From contig NZ_JACDXV010000007.1 of assembly GCF_015158295.1 (NCBI RefSeq), positions 98,449 to 162,448 of the forward strand: 64,000 nucleotides of DNA, read 5' to 3'. Position 1 is the stretch's first letter, and each line of letters begins with the position of its first letter. Both the position numbers and the translations under genes were made by a program. Under the pieces are notes generated by a model. That model ran no database searches. It was not told where the DNA came from and saw only the letters and a program-made list of their open reading frames with translations. This document shows positions 8,503 through 17,272 of this stretch, one piece after another. Source of the stretch: Devosia faecipullorum (GTDB lineage Bacteria; Pseudomonadota; Alphaproteobacteria; Rhizobiales; Devosiaceae).

Positions 8503-8582
8503 CAAACGGTCTTTAGCACTTTGATTCCGAAACCGTAGCATTCAGCCTCGTAGTGGCTGCAAGCGACCGGCCAAATCACCAC
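8503..8582 (-). promoter_or_regulatory. SAM-II riboswitch controlling metZ
   Basis: Read on the minus strand, 8582 begins GTGGTGATTTGGCCGGTCGC, followed by TTGCAGCCAC, then, after a joining segment, GTGCTAAAGACCG. GTGG pairs with CCAC (P1), the loop CGGTC pairs with GACCG after GCTAAA (pseudoknot P2), and the GTGATTTG, TTGCAGCCAC and GCTAAA elements are the conserved SAM-II core known from rhizobial met genes. The joining segment before GCTAAA is longer than the minimal form, which fits SAM-II variants with an extra element in that loop. It senses S-adenosylmethionine and would switch metZ off when SAM is plentiful. Confidence 0.88.
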
Positions 8583-8662
8583 TGGGACGCGATCTAAAGC
8601 CAATCGGTCTTTGCCGTCAATCGCGAGGTTGCTGGGGAAGACGGCCCTGCTCGTTCCCTGAT

Positions 8663-8743
8663 CGTCATTCCAAGCTTGTCCGGGTAATCCAGACTTGGCA
8701 CAAGGGGAAAGATGGATCGCCGGGACGAGCCCGACGATGACGG
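8663..8743. repeat. Pair of dispersed palindrome half-copies before the dCTP deaminase gene
   Basis: GTCATTCCAAGCTTGTCCGG (with GTAATCCAG after it) and, 20-odd bases on, GGATCGCCGGGACGAGCCC with GACGATGACGG share the GTCATT/AATCCA and GGAT/ATGACGG borders with the array at 3163-3840. Together they form a larger inverted arrangement between the metZ leader and the next gene. Confidence 0.6.
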
Positions 8744-8762
8744 TCGCAAAGAGAACCATTAT

Positions 8763-9869
8763 ATGAGCGACATTTGGCCCAAGGGCGTGTTCACTGCACG
8801 ATTGATCGAGAAGCTGCATGGGGAAGGCGCAATCATTGCGGCGCGGCCTTTCGATGACGATCAGGTGCAGCCGGCCAGCCTCGACCTGCGGCTGGGCAAG
8901 ACCGCATTCCGGGTGCGCTCCAGTTTCCTGCCCGGCCCGGCCCATTCGGTGGCCGAGCGGATCGAAGCGCTGAAACTGCACGAAATCGACCTGTCCAAGG
9001 GCGCGGTGCTGGAGCGCGGCTGCGTCTATCTGGTGCCGCTCGAGGAGAGTCTCGCCTTGCCCGCAGGGGTCAGCGCCTCGGCCAATCCGAAAAGCTCGAC
9101 CGGGCGGCTCGATGTGTTTACTCGCGTCATCGGCGACCGGGCGCGTGGCTTCGACCAATTGCCCGAGGGCTATAATGGGCCGCTCTATCTCGAAATCAGC
9201 CCGCGCACCTTTCCGGTGCTGGTGCGGACCGGCTCGCGGCTGAGCCAGATGCGCTTCCGGCGCGGCGACAGCCGGCTCTCGGTGGAAGAGCACAAGGCGC
9301 TGCATGCATCCGACACATTGGTGATCGGCGGACAGCAGCCGGTCGATCATGGTGTGGCCCTGTCCATCGACCTCCTGGGCCAGGGCCGGAACGGGCTGAT
9401 CGGCTTCCGCTCCAAGCGCCATACGGCGGTGATCGACGTGGACCAGAAGGGCGCATTGGACGTGCTCGATTTCTGGGAGCCGCTTTATGCGCGCGGGCGG
9501 AGCGAACTGATCCTCGACCCGGATGAATTCTATATTCTCGTGAGCCTAGAAGCGGTGCATGTGCCGCCAACCCATGCGGCCGAAATGGTGCCCTTCGATC
9601 CGCTGGTGGGCGAATTCCGTGTCCATTATGCCGGTTTCTTCGATCCCGGCTTCGGCCATTCGGCGGCGGGTGGCACCGGCAGCCGGGCGGTACTGGAAGT
9701 GCGCAGCCGCGAAGTGCCGTTCCTGCTCGGCCATGGGCAGATCATCGGCCGGCTGATCTATGAGAATCTGGCGGAAAAGCCGGACCGGCTCTATGGCAGC
9801 GACCTGGGCTCGAACTATCAGGCCCAGACGCTCAAGCTCTCCAAGCATTTCAAGCCCTTCGAGGGCTGA
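8763..9869 (+). CDS. 2'-deoxycytidine 5'-triphosphate deaminase, two-domain type
   Basis: A 368-residue protein of the alphaproteobacterial dCTP deaminase family: two Dcd/dUTPase-like folds in tandem rather than the roughly 190-residue single domain of E. coli Dcd. The first half has DDDQVQPASLDLRLGKTAFRVRSSF, ALPAGVSASANPKSSTGRLDVFTRVIGD and LYLEISPRTFPVLVRTGSRLSQMRF (the family nucleotide-pocket motifs). The second half repeats the pattern with AEMVPFDPLVGEFRVHYAGFFDPGFG and VPFLLGHGQIIGRLIYENL. It would convert dCTP to dUTP for dTMP synthesis. The ATG at 8763 (MSDIWPKGVF) starts at the conserved N-terminus. Confidence 0.9.
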   Translation: MSDIWPKGVFTARLIEKLHGEGAIIAARPFDDDQVQPASLDLRLGKTAFRVRSSFLPGPAHSVAERIEALKLHEIDLSKGAVLERGCVYLVPLEESLALPAGVSASANPKSSTGRLDVFTRVIGDRARGFDQLPEGYNGPLYLEISPRTFPVLVRTGSRLSQMRFRRGDSRLSVEEHKALHASDTLVIGGQQPVDHGVALSIDLLGQGRNGLIGFRSKRHTAVIDVDQKGALDVLDFWEPLYARGRSELILDPDEFYILVSLEAVHVPPTHAAEMVPFDPLVGEFRVHYAGFFDPGFGHSAAGGTGSRAVLEVRSREVPFLLGHGQIIGRLIYENLAEKPDRLYGSDLGSNYQAQTLKLSKHFKPFEG

Positions 9870-9924
9870 ATGGCCGCGCCGCCGCGCTGTCCTTAAAAGG
9901 GCAGCAGCGGCGCTGGCGCGGGGA

Positions 9925-10170
9925 TCAGCCGGCGATGGTCAGAGTATCCGGATCGAAGGGCACAAGGCTCTTATGGCCTTTGGCATCGACGATTGTGGCG
10001 ATGATGCGCGTTCCCCATTCGGCGACATCGACGGCGTGGTAGCCCTCGGCATTGAGCTTTTGCAGCACATAATAGGACGAGTGATCGAACACCGTATCGC
10101 CCGCCATGGCGGGGGCGATTGCGCTGACGGCCAGTGTGCCGGCAAGGGCAGCAAGAACGAGCTTTTTCAT
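9925..10170 (-). CDS. Small secreted PepSY-like protein
   Basis: An 81-residue protein with a clear signal peptide (MKKLVLAALAGTLAVSAIAPAMA, cleavage after AMA). The mature part reads as one PepSY-like unit: YYVLQKLNAEGYHAVDVAEWGTRIIATIVDAKGHKSLVPFDPDTLTI, that is helix, GY-V, a strand, a D-A-G turn and a final D-P-D. It probably stays in the periplasm and may bind or inhibit a protease or cation, but nothing here fixes that. The ATG at 10170 gives the signal peptide; the upstream extension does not look coding. Confidence 0.72.
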   Translation of the reverse strand: MKKLVLAALAGTLAVSAIAPAMAGDTVFDHSSYYVLQKLNAEGYHAVDVAEWGTRIIATIVDAKGHKSLVPFDPDTLTIAG

Positions 10171-10312
10171 GGGAGTGTTCCTTTCGTTTCGAACAAGCCC
10201 ACAATGAGCGACCCCACCTTTCCGCATGCTGGCTGGAGCATGAAAAGATGGGGCAGGAACATGGATTTTCGTCCATGGCGCGGACAGGTTTGCGTGATCG
10301 GACAAAGAAAAG

Positions 10313-10342
10313 ACCGGCGATGCTGGGGGCAGCATCGCCGGT
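10313..10342 (-). terminator. Terminator downstream of frcA
   Basis: A perfect 13-base stem (ACCGGCGATGCTG with CAGCATCGCCGGT) and a 4-base loop, followed on the minus strand by CTTTTCTTT. It would end the frcBCA transcript. Confidence 0.78.
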
Positions 10343-10374
10343 TCCAGTTGCCGTCGGGAGACAGCTTGGAGGTT

Positions 10375-11151
10375 TCAGGCTGCGATGGCCGCCCCCGGCG
10401 CGCTCATGGCGCCGGTCATGAAGGCGACGGCATCGGACATGGTGTAGTCCTTGGGATCGATGACGCAGAGGCGCCGGCCGAGACGGTGGACATGGATGCG
10501 ATTGGCCACTTCGAACACATGAGGCATGTTGTGGCTGATCAGGATGATGGGAATGCCCCGCGCCCGCACATCCTGGATGAGATCGAGCACCCGGCGGGAT
10601 TCCTTGACCCCCAAGGCGGCGGTGGGCTCATCGAGGATGATGACCTTGGAGCCGAAGGCGGCGGCGCGGGCCACAGCGACGCCCTGGCGCTGGCCGCCAG
10701 AGAGGGTTTCCACCGCCTGATTGATGTTCTGGATGGTCATCAGGCCCAGATCGGAGAGCTTTTCGCGGGCAATGCGCTCCATGGCCGGCCGGTCGAGCTG
10801 GCGCAGCACCTTGCCCATGAAGCCCGGCTTGCGCAATTCGCGGCCCATGAACATGTTGTCGGCAATCGAAAGGGCCGGCGACATGGCCAGGGTCTGGTAG
10901 ACGGTTTCGACACCGGCCAGACGCGCATCGATGGGCGAAGCGAAGGCGATCTTCCTGCCTTCAAGGAAGATGTCGCCGCTATCGGGCTGCACCGCGCCGG
11001 ACAGCGCCTTGATCAGCGAGGATTTGCCGGCGCCATTGTCACCGATGACGGCGAGGATTTCGCCGGGCATCAGGTCAAAGTCGCAATTGTCGAGCGCGGT
11101 GACGCGGCCATAGCGCTTGTTGAGGGCGCGGGCGGAAAGAATGGGTTCCAT
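10375..11151 (-). CDS. frcA: Fructose/sugar ABC transporter ATP-binding protein
   Basis: A 258-residue single ABC domain: Walker A GDNGAGKS (37-44), Q-loop region ETVYQTLAMSPALS, signature ETLSGGQRQ, Walker B VIILDEPTAALG and the switch ISHNMPH. The stretches GREL-RKPGFMGK, MTIQNINQAVETLSGGQ and HRLGRRLCVI-PKDYTMSDAVAFMTGA follow Sinorhizobium FrcA closely. Unlike ribose/xylose importers, this family has a single ATP-binding domain per chain. The start overlaps the frcC stop by one base (TGATG). It energises uptake of fructose and related sugars. Confidence 0.92.
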   Translation of the reverse strand: MEPILSARALNKRYGRVTALDNCDFDLMPGEILAVIGDNGAGKSSLIKALSGAVQPDSGDIFLEGRKIAFASPIDARLAGVETVYQTLAMSPALSIADNMFMGRELRKPGFMGKVLRQLDRPAMERIAREKLSDLGLMTIQNINQAVETLSGGQRQGVAVARAAAFGSKVIILDEPTAALGVKESRRVLDLIQDVRARGIPIILISHNMPHVFEVANRIHVHRLGRRLCVIDPKDYTMSDAVAFMTGAMSAPGAAIAA

Positions 11152-12215
11152 CAGGCAGACACCTTTCTGATCCACTGATCGATGGCGACGGCGGCGATGA
11201 TCAGCGCGCCGATAAGCAGATAGGTCCATTGGGCATCGGCGCCGAGCAGGCGCAGGCCAAGCGAGAAGACACCCACGATCAACGCCCCGAAGAACATGCC
11301 CAGGATGGAGCCGCGCCCGCCAAAGAGCGAAATGCCCCCGATGACCACCGCGGTGATGGATTCGATATTGGCGGACTGGCCGGATGTGGGCGACACTGAG
11401 CCGATGCGGCCGATCAGCACCCAGCCGGCAAAGGCGCAGATGAGCCCGGACAGCATATAGACCGAGATGAGGATGCGCTTCGTGTTGACGCCGGAAAGCG
11501 CAGCCGCCTCCGGATCGTCGCCCACCGCATAGACATGGCGGCCCCAGGCGGTGTGCTTGAGCACATAGGCCAGCAGCAGAACCAGGGCGATGAAGAAGAT
11601 CACCCCATAGGTGAAGACCGCGCCGCCCAGGGTGAAGGACTTGCCGAAAAATTGCAGCAGCGGCGCATTGGCCTCGATCTCCTGGGCGCGGATGGTCTCA
11701 TTGCCGGAATAGAGGAAATTGGTCGCCAGCGCGATCTGCCAGATGCCCAGCGTGACGATGAAGGGCGGCAGCCTGATGCGGGCGATGAGCCAGCCATTGA
11801 CGAAGCCGATAAAGGTGCCGACGAGCAGGCCGCAGACCACCGCGATTGCCGGCGGCAGGCCGAGCCGGAAGGTGAACTGGCCCATGACCACCGAACTCAG
11901 CACCATGATGGCGCCCACCGACAGATCGATGCCGGCGGTGAGAATGACCAGCGATTGCGCCGCGCCGACAATGCCGACAATGGCAACCTGCTGGAGAATG
12001 AGCGTCATGGCGAAGGACGAGAAGAACTTGGTGCCCAACAGCGCGCCAAAGACCAGCACCGACAGGATCAGCACGATCAGCGGCACCAGGGCCGGATTGG
12101 AATGCAGCGCATGCTGGATGCGCGACAACAGGGTCAGTTGGAGTTCAAAGCTGGCGACGGATTCTGTGCGGGTAGAGAGGCCCTGTTCGGCCTCGGATGG
12201 GTTCGACATGGGCAT
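11151..12215 (-). CDS. frcC: Fructose/sugar ABC transporter permease
   Basis: A 354-residue membrane protein of the RbsC-like BPD_transp_2 family, with 8-10 hydrophobic helices starting at PALVPLIVLILSVLVFGALLG. The family signature is AAQSLVILTAGIDLSVGAIMVLSSVVMG early and AVGDDPEAAALSGVNTKRILISVYMLSGL late, the latter being the EAA-like loop that contacts the ATPase. It sits between frcB and frcA in a minus-strand operon. A soluble N-tail of about 35 residues precedes the first helix, as in rhizobial FrcC. Confidence 0.92.
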   Translation of the reverse strand: MPMSNPSEAEQGLSTRTESVASFELQLTLLSRIQHALHSNPALVPLIVLILSVLVFGALLGTKFFSSFAMTLILQQVAIVGIVGAAQSLVILTAGIDLSVGAIMVLSSVVMGQFTFRLGLPPAIAVVCGLLVGTFIGFVNGWLIARIRLPPFIVTLGIWQIALATNFLYSGNETIRAQEIEANAPLLQFFGKSFTLGGAVFTYGVIFFIALVLLLAYVLKHTAWGRHVYAVGDDPEAAALSGVNTKRILISVYMLSGLICAFAGWVLIGRIGSVSPTSGQSANIESITAVVIGGISLFGGRGSILGMFFGALIVGVFSLGLRLLGADAQWTYLLIGALIIAAVAIDQWIRKVSA

Positions 12216-12289
12216 TCTCCCCTTATCCCAATCGACGGCAGGGCGGGTACGTCACCCGTCCCTGCCGTCATTATAGACTATAAGCGGGA

Positions 12290-13303
12290 TCAGCCCCAGC
12301 AGAGTTCGGCGCCGCGCGTGCTGTCGATGGAATCGACGCCAGCGACCGGCTCGTCGGTGACCAAGGCCACGCCGGTATCAAAGAAGTCCTTGCCCGGGGT
12401 CGGCTCGGGCTTGGTGCCGGTATCGGCCCAGGCCTTGATCGCCTCGACGCCCAGCGCCGCCATCTGCAGTGGATATTGCTGGGAGGTAGCGCCGATGACG
12501 CCATCACGCACATTGGCCACGCCGGGGCAACCGCCGTCCACGGACACGATGAGCACGTCGTTTTCGCGGCCGAAGGATTTCAGCGCCTCATAGGCGCCGG
12601 CGGCGGAAGGCTCATTGATGGTGTGGACGACGTTGATATTGGGATCCTTGGTCAGAAGGTTCTCCATGGCCTTGCGGCCACCTTCCTCGTTACCGGCGGT
12701 CACGTCATGACCGACAATGCGCGGATCGGTTTCGTCGCCCCACTTGTTGGGATCGCCCAGATCGATGCCAAAACCCTGCAGGAAGCCCTGATTGCGCAGG
12801 ACGTCGACAGTGGGCTGGCTGATGCCCAGATTGAGCAGGGCGATGCGCGCATTGGCGGCATCGGCGCCCAGCTTGCCCGCCGCCCATTTGCCGATCAGCT
12901 CGCCGGCGAGGAAATTGTCGGTGGCAAAGGTGGCGTCGGCGGCATCGATGGGGGTGAGCGGGGTGTCGAGCGCGATGACCAAAAGGCCGGCATCGCGCGC
13001 CTGCTGCACCGATTGCACGATGGCCGAGGTGTCCGAAGCGGTGATCATAATGCCTCTGGCGCCGTCGGCGATGCAGGTCTCGATGGCGGCAACCTGGGAT
13101 TCATGGTCGCCATCGATGCGGCCAGCATAGGATTTGAGCGTCACGCCCAGCTCAGCCGCCTTGGCCTCGGCGCCCTCCTTCATCTTGACGAAGAAAGGGT
13201 TGGTGTCGGTCTTGGTGATGAGGCAGGCGGATACGTCCTGGGCCATGGCGGCCGACGTCATGGCGGCAAGGCACAAAGCCGTGCCCAAAAGCAGCTTCTT
13301 CAC
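12290..13303 (-). CDS. frcB: Fructose/sugar ABC transporter substrate-binding protein
   Basis: A 337-residue periplasmic type I binding protein. The signal peptide is [21 protein letters not shown], cut before QDVSACLI. The ribose-binding fold follows: [73 protein letters not shown] and [26 protein letters not shown]. The start is a GTG preceded by GGGAGAG on the minus strand; no better ATG exists. It is the first gene of the frc operon, opposite the ROK regulator gene. Confidence 0.92.
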   Translation of the reverse strand: MKKLLLGTALCLAAMTSAAMAQDVSACLITKTDTNPFFVKMKEGAEAKAAELGVTLKSYAGRIDGDHESQVAAIETCIADGARGIMITASDTSAIVQSVQQARDAGLLVIALDTPLTPIDAADATFATDNFLAGELIGKWAAGKLGADAANARIALLNLGISQPTVDVLRNQGFLQGFGIDLGDPNKWGDETDPRIVGHDVTAGNEEGGRKAMENLLTKDPNINVVHTINEPSAAGAYEALKSFGRENDVLIVSVDGGCPGVANVRDGVIGATSQQYPLQMAALGVEAIKAWADTGTKPEPTPGKDFFDTGVALVTDEPVAGVDSIDSTRGAELCWG

Positions 13304-13361
13304 TGGATCTCTCCCTGATCGGGCCCGCAGCGGTGAGGCTCCTCCCCCCGCGTCGCCGCCC

Positions 13362-13440
13362 ATCTTGTTTGATTGAACGCGCTTATCGTGGAGAGGAATC
13401 CAAATCCCGTCAATATATAAATCTTGTTTATTTATTTATT
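13362..13440. promoter_or_regulatory. Divergent frcB / ROK-regulator promoter region with a 9-bp direct repeat
   Basis: The 175 bases between the two divergent genes are far richer in A/T than the surroundings. ATCTTGTTT occurs twice, at 13362-13370 and 13421-13429, 59 bases apart, the second inside AT-rich ATATATAA-ATCTTGTTT-ATTTATTTATT. These are candidate half-sites for the ROK regulator. The inference rests on position and repetition only. Confidence 0.45.
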
Positions 13441-13478
13441 TCCTCGCGCCCATCTTCCGCGAGGGGAAAGCCTTCACT

Positions 13479-14681
13479 ATGGTGCCGGCCATGGATAATG
13501 CAGTCATCCGATCGCTGAGCGGCGGCGTGAACCAGAGCGGGGTTCGCGACTATAATGAACGCCTGTTGCTGACGCTGTTGCAGCGCAATGGACCGACTGC
13601 CGGAAGCGAGCTGGCGCGGCTCGCAAACCTTTCTCCGCAAACAATTTCCATCATCCTGCGCGAGATGGAGGCCGAAGGGCTGCTGGCGCGCGGCGCCCCG
13701 GTCAAGGGCAAGGTCGGCAAACCCTCCGTGCCCATGAGCCTGGCCGAAAACGGAGTGCTCTCTTTCGGCGTCAAGATCGGGCGGCGCAGCGCCGTATTGC
13801 TGCTGGCCGATTTTCGCGGAACGGTGCGTCACGAATTGCAGCTGACCTATAATTATCCCCTGCCCGGCCCGATCTTTGCCTTTTTGCGCGCCGGGCTCGA
13901 AACGATTCTGGGCCAGTGCAGCGCCGCCGAGCGGCAGCGCATCTGTGGCGTCGGCATCGGCACCCCGTTTGAGCTGTGGCGATGGAACGAATTGGTGGGC
14001 GCGCCCGCCGCCGAATTCATCGCCTGGAAGGATGTGGACTTCGCCGCCGAACTGGGAAAATTCACCGACCTGCCGGTCAGCGTGGTCAATGACGCGACGG
14101 CAGGCTGCCAGGCCGAGCATATTTATGGGCGTGGCAAGGAATTCCGCGACTATGCCTATTTCTTTATCGGCGCCTTTGTCGGCGGCGGCATCGTGCTCAA
14201 TCATTCGGTCTATCAGGGCCATTACGGCAATGCCGGGGCGCTGGGATCGCTGCGCAGTTTCGGGCCGCAGGGCGAAAGCCAGCAATTGATCGACACCGCC
14301 TCGATCCATCTCCTGGAAACCCGGCTCACCGAAAACGGACAGGATCCACAGGAACTCTGGGACCAGCCGCAGGACTGGAGCCGTTTCGCCCGTTTCGTCG
14401 AACCCTGGCTTGGCCGCACCGCGCAGGAACTGGCGCGGGCCAGCCTTTCGGTCTGCGCGGTGATCGACTTCGAAGCCATTCTGATCGACGGGGCTTTCCC
14501 CGAAACGGTCAAGCAGGAACTGGTCGAGCGGACGCGGCGCTACCTGGTCAATCAGGACATGCGCGGCCTGATCGTTCCACGCATCGAGGCCGGTGCCGTC
14601 GGCGGCAATGCCAGGGCCATCGGCGCGGCAACAAGCCCGCTTTTCGAACGCTATTTCATGAACGGCAATATCCGGCTGTAG
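13479..14681 (+). CDS. ROK family transcriptional regulator (likely regulator of frcBCA)
   Basis: A 400-residue repressor-type ROK protein: a winged helix-turn-helix (residues about 25-85, LLLTLLQRNGPTAGSELARLANLSPQ, TISIILREMEAEGLL) followed by a sugar-kinase-like ROK domain with VGIGTPFEL, PVSVVNDATAGCQAEHIYG and FFIGAFVGGGIVLN. The glycine-rich phosphate loop and the D of the ND-A motif are present, but the full zinc CxCGxxGC signature of ROK kinases is not, so it is a regulator rather than a kinase. It is divergent from frcB, the usual arrangement for a local repressor that senses the transported sugar. Confidence 0.88.
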   Translation: MVPAMDNAVIRSLSGGVNQSGVRDYNERLLLTLLQRNGPTAGSELARLANLSPQTISIILREMEAEGLLARGAPVKGKVGKPSVPMSLAENGVLSFGVKIGRRSAVLLLADFRGTVRHELQLTYNYPLPGPIFAFLRAGLETILGQCSAAERQRICGVGIGTPFELWRWNELVGAPAAEFIAWKDVDFAAELGKFTDLPVSVVNDATAGCQAEHIYGRGKEFRDYAYFFIGAFVGGGIVLNHSVYQGHYGNAGALGSLRSFGPQGESQQLIDTASIHLLETRLTENGQDPQELWDQPQDWSRFARFVEPWLGRTAQELARASLSVCAVIDFEAILIDGAFPETVKQELVERTRRYLVNQDMRGLIVPRIEAGAVGGNARAIGAATSPLFERYFMNGNIRL

Positions 14682-14850
14682 CGCGCGCCGCCCAGGTTGG
14701 CCGCAATGCGCCTCGGGCCCTGCAAGAGCCGGCACGCGCTATTCTCGCCGGTGCCCAAAACCGGCGCCAAGGCCGCTTGACGCCCCGGCCGAATTCCAGC
14801 ATTGATTGCGCGCTTCCGAAACCGGAGGCGCGGACCCATCAGGGTCTCGG

Positions 14851-14924
14851 GCGGGTGTAGCTCAATGGTAGAGCAGAAGCTTCCCAAGCTTACGACGAGG
14901 GTTCGATTCCCTTCACCCGCTCCA
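14851..14924 (+). tRNA. tRNA-Gly (anticodon CCC)
   Basis: A full cloverleaf is visible: acceptor GCGGGTG pairs with CACCCGC, D-arm GCTC-AATGGTA-GAGC, anticodon loop TTCCCAA with CCC at 14883-14885, T-arm GAGGG-TTCGATT-CCCTT, and encoded CCA. It reads GGG codons. It stands at the left edge of the catabolic region, a classic insertion site for genomic islands. Confidence 0.96.
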
Positions 14925-14926
14925 GA
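14912..14926. other. Candidate attachment-site-like repeat at the tRNA-Gly 3' end (partner at 34723-34737)
   Basis: TTCACCCGCTCCAGA, the tRNA 3' end plus two bases, matches TTTACCCGGTCCAGA at 34723-34737 in 13 of 15 positions and in the same orientation. The second copy lies where the low-GC spacer ends and the second catabolic module begins. No integrase gene is visible, so this is only a candidate pair. Confidence 0.35.
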
Positions 14927-15087
14927 ATCTACAGTCATCGTCCGGCCGGCACCGACGGATCGAATTTGGTTGCCGAGATTTGCTCCCAGCATTCGAAGCT
15001 ACAGAAACCGGAATATCCGGTTCCTGAGCGGCAGCAGAATCGAAGGACCACTGGCTACGGAGGGGTCTCTAGAAGGCACCCGACGCC

Positions 15088-16593
15088 TCAGGTTTCCTCA
15101 ACGAAGACCTCATTTCGCTTCCTGGTAACCGCTGGGAGCAGAATGATCGCCAAGACGACCGCCGCCAGCACCAGCAGAAATGCGCTGACGGGACGGGTTG
15201 CGAACACGGACGCATCGCCACCCGAAATCAGCATTGCGCGCCGGAAATGCTCCTCGATCATGGGCCCAAGGATGAAGCCCAGAATTAGTGGCGCGAGTTC
15301 GCATTCGAGCTTGATCAATACGTAGCCGAGAAGGCCCGCGATGGTGATCTGGTAGACCCCGAAAGACGAATTGTTGACGCTGTAGACCCCTATGCAGCAG
15401 AAGGCGATGATGATGGGGAAGAGCACGGTGTAAGGCACCTGCAGGAGCTTAATCCAAAGTCCGACAAGCGGTAGGTTCAGTATCAGCAGCATCGCATTGC
15501 CGACCCACATGGAGACAATAAGCCCCCAGAACAGGGTCGGGTTGTTGTTGATGACACCGGGACCGGGCACGACGCCCTGAATGATCAATGCGCCGATCAT
15601 GAGCGCCATTATCACATTGGACGGGATCCCCAGAGCCAGCATCGGGATGAAGGACGTTTGCGCGCCCGCATTGTTGGCGGATTCAGGCGCAACAACACCT
15701 TCGATCGCGCCATGTCCCATCTCCTTCCCGTGCGGCGAGACCTTCTTTTCCACCGTATAGGCGACAAAGGATGACAGGAGCGCTCCGCCCCCGGGCAGAA
15801 CGCCCAGCATGGAGCCGATCGCAGTGCCGCGGACCATGGGCGCAATCATGCGCTTGAAATCTTCGCGCGTTGGCATAAGCCGCATTACCTTGGCAACGCT
15901 CCCAGTGGAGCCATCGCGCTGCTCAAGATTGCGCATGATTTCGCTGATACCGAAAAGGCCGACGGCGATGGCGACGAATTCCAGGCCGTCGAGCATCTGG
16001 CGAACGCCGAAGGTAAAGCGAGCGGCCCCGGTATAGATGTCGGTACCTGTCAGGCCCAGCAAGAGCCCCAGGAAGATCATGCCCAGCGCCTTGACGATGG
16101 AGCCGGAAGCCAGGGCTATGGAGGAGACCAGGCCAACCACCATCAGCGAGAAATACTCTGCTGGTCCGAAGTTGAAAGCTAGAAGCGTCAGTGGTTTGGC
16201 GACCAGCGCAATGAGAAGCGTCGCGACGGTGCCGGCAAAGAACGACCCGATGGCCGCGGCGGCGAGGGCCGGCCCGCCCCTGCCCTGCTGCGCCATCTTG
16301 TAGCCGTCGATTGTCGTGACCGCCGACGAGGTTTCGCCGGGTAGCTTGAGCAGAATAGCGGTGGTCGAGCCGCCATATTGCGAGCCGTAATAGATGCCCG
16401 CCAGCATGATCAGGGAGCCCTCGGGCGAAAGACCGAAGGTGATCGGCAAGAGCATGGCAATTGTCGCGAGCGGCCCGATACCCGGCAACACGCCGATCAC
16501 CGTTCCCAGCAAGGTCCCAATGAAGCAATAAAGCAGATTGATGGGCTGGAAACTGACGGCAAGGCCGAGTGCGAGGTTACCAAAGACGTCCAT
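15088..16593 (-). CDS. tctA: Tripartite tricarboxylate transporter, large membrane subunit
   Basis: A 501-residue, very hydrophobic protein with about 11-12 helices. It opens with the TctA signature LLYCFIGTLLGTVIGVLPGIGPLATIAMLLPIT, continues with GIYYGSQYGGSTTAILLKLPGE, and later has LGVLPGGGALLSSFVAYTVEKKVS and the paired GIPSNVIMALMIGALIIQG. TctA forms the transport channel with TctB for carboxylates delivered by periplasmic TctC. The ATG at 16591-16593 follows GGAGGGC and lies 2 bases after the tctB stop. It is the last gene of the minus-strand module 1 transcript. Confidence 0.93.
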   Translation of the reverse strand: MDVFGNLALGLAVSFQPINLLYCFIGTLLGTVIGVLPGIGPLATIAMLLPITFGLSPEGSLIMLAGIYYGSQYGGSTTAILLKLPGETSSAVTTIDGYKMAQQGRGGPALAAAAIGSFFAGTVATLLIALVAKPLTLLAFNFGPAEYFSLMVVGLVSSIALASGSIVKALGMIFLGLLLGLTGTDIYTGAARFTFGVRQMLDGLEFVAIAVGLFGISEIMRNLEQRDGSTGSVAKVMRLMPTREDFKRMIAPMVRGTAIGSMLGVLPGGGALLSSFVAYTVEKKVSPHGKEMGHGAIEGVVAPESANNAGAQTSFIPMLALGIPSNVIMALMIGALIIQGVVPGPGVINNNPTLFWGLIVSMWVGNAMLLILNLPLVGLWIKLLQVPYTVLFPIIIAFCCIGVYSVNNSSFGVYQITIAGLLGYVLIKLECELAPLILGFILGPMIEEHFRRAMLISGGDASVFATRPVSAFLLVLAAVVLAIILLPAVTRKRNEVFVEET

Positions 16594-16595
16594 GG

Positions 16596-17060
16596 TCACG
16601 CCCTCCACGCAAAAATGTCACCGAAGATCGGCAGCGGCACTCCGAGACCGAAGCTGAACACCGCGCTGCAGAAGACGGCGATGCAAATGCTGGTCAGGAT
16701 ATTGTTTCGGAGGGAGATACGAGGATCAGCCCAGCACGCGATGAAACTTGTCAAAAACGTACCGGGGAGCATCCCCAGGTCATCCACAAAGGCCGCGAAA
16801 ATCACCGTGGCGACCGAGATGAAGATCATGGCGCGCCATGGCACAACGCCGAAGGGACTTTCACTCGCGACCCAGAAGGCGCGTCCGATGACGACGACAC
16901 CAGTCAATCCAAGGCAGCCCGCCAGCATGGCCGGGAAAAATCCCGGTCCCATCTGAGTCAGCGACCCCACCGACATCGTGCCAACGGACATGTAACCATA
17001 GGTCAAAGCGAACGCGATGAAGATCAGCCCCGTGGCGAGATCCTTGCGGTTGATTGACAT
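16596..17060 (-). CDS. tctB: Tripartite tricarboxylate transporter, small membrane subunit
   Basis: A 154-residue protein with four predicted helices (ATGLIFIAFALTYGYMSV; FFPAMLAGCLGLTGVVVIGRAFWVA; AMIFISVATVIFAAFV and NILTSICIAVFCSAVFSFGL), and the TctB-type SLTQMGPGFFP motif between helices 1 and 2. The start at 17060 has GGGGGAG 7 bases upstream. It pairs with the tctA that follows. The matching TctC gene is not next door but lies at 23265 on the other strand. Confidence 0.9.
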   Translation of the reverse strand: MSINRKDLATGLIFIAFALTYGYMSVGTMSVGSLTQMGPGFFPAMLAGCLGLTGVVVIGRAFWVASESPFGVVPWRAMIFISVATVIFAAFVDDLGMLPGTFLTSFIACWADPRISLRNNILTSICIAVFCSAVFSFGLGVPLPIFGDIFAWRA

Positions 17061-17079
17061 CCTTACTCCCCCTAGAGCG

Positions 17080-17271
17080 TCAGGCTCGCACCTCGACACC
17101 ACCCCATCCCTCAACCACCCGGCATATGGAGGTGAAATCGGAGTTGGGGCCGTATTTGGCATTTGTTACTGCGAGCATTTGTTGCACGACGGCACCTACC
17201 ACCATGGGCACGCCCATGGCTTCTGCCTCGTTGACGCACATCCGCACGTCTTTGAAGAAAAGGCCCGTCGC
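17080..17271 (-). pseudogene. 3' remnant of a 3-hydroxyisobutyrate-dehydrogenase-like gene
   Basis: The last 63 codons (ATGLFFKDVRMCVNEAEAMG to VVEGWGGVEVRA) match the C-terminus of the intact gene at 34763-35668 (ATGLSYKDVRLCIDEAEAMG to VVEEWAGVEVKG) almost residue for residue. Everything upstream, including the NAD-binding domain and the catalytic lysine, is missing. The 5' end of the remnant abuts, out of frame, the cut 3' end of the hydrolase gene before it, so one deletion removed the end of one gene and the start of the next. Confidence 0.85.
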
Positions 17272-17272
17272 A

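Noticed and set aside
13428..14735. Long minus-strand frame opposite the ROK regulator
   Set aside because: It is an antisense by-product of high-GC codon use; the plus-strand protein has full ROK motifs.
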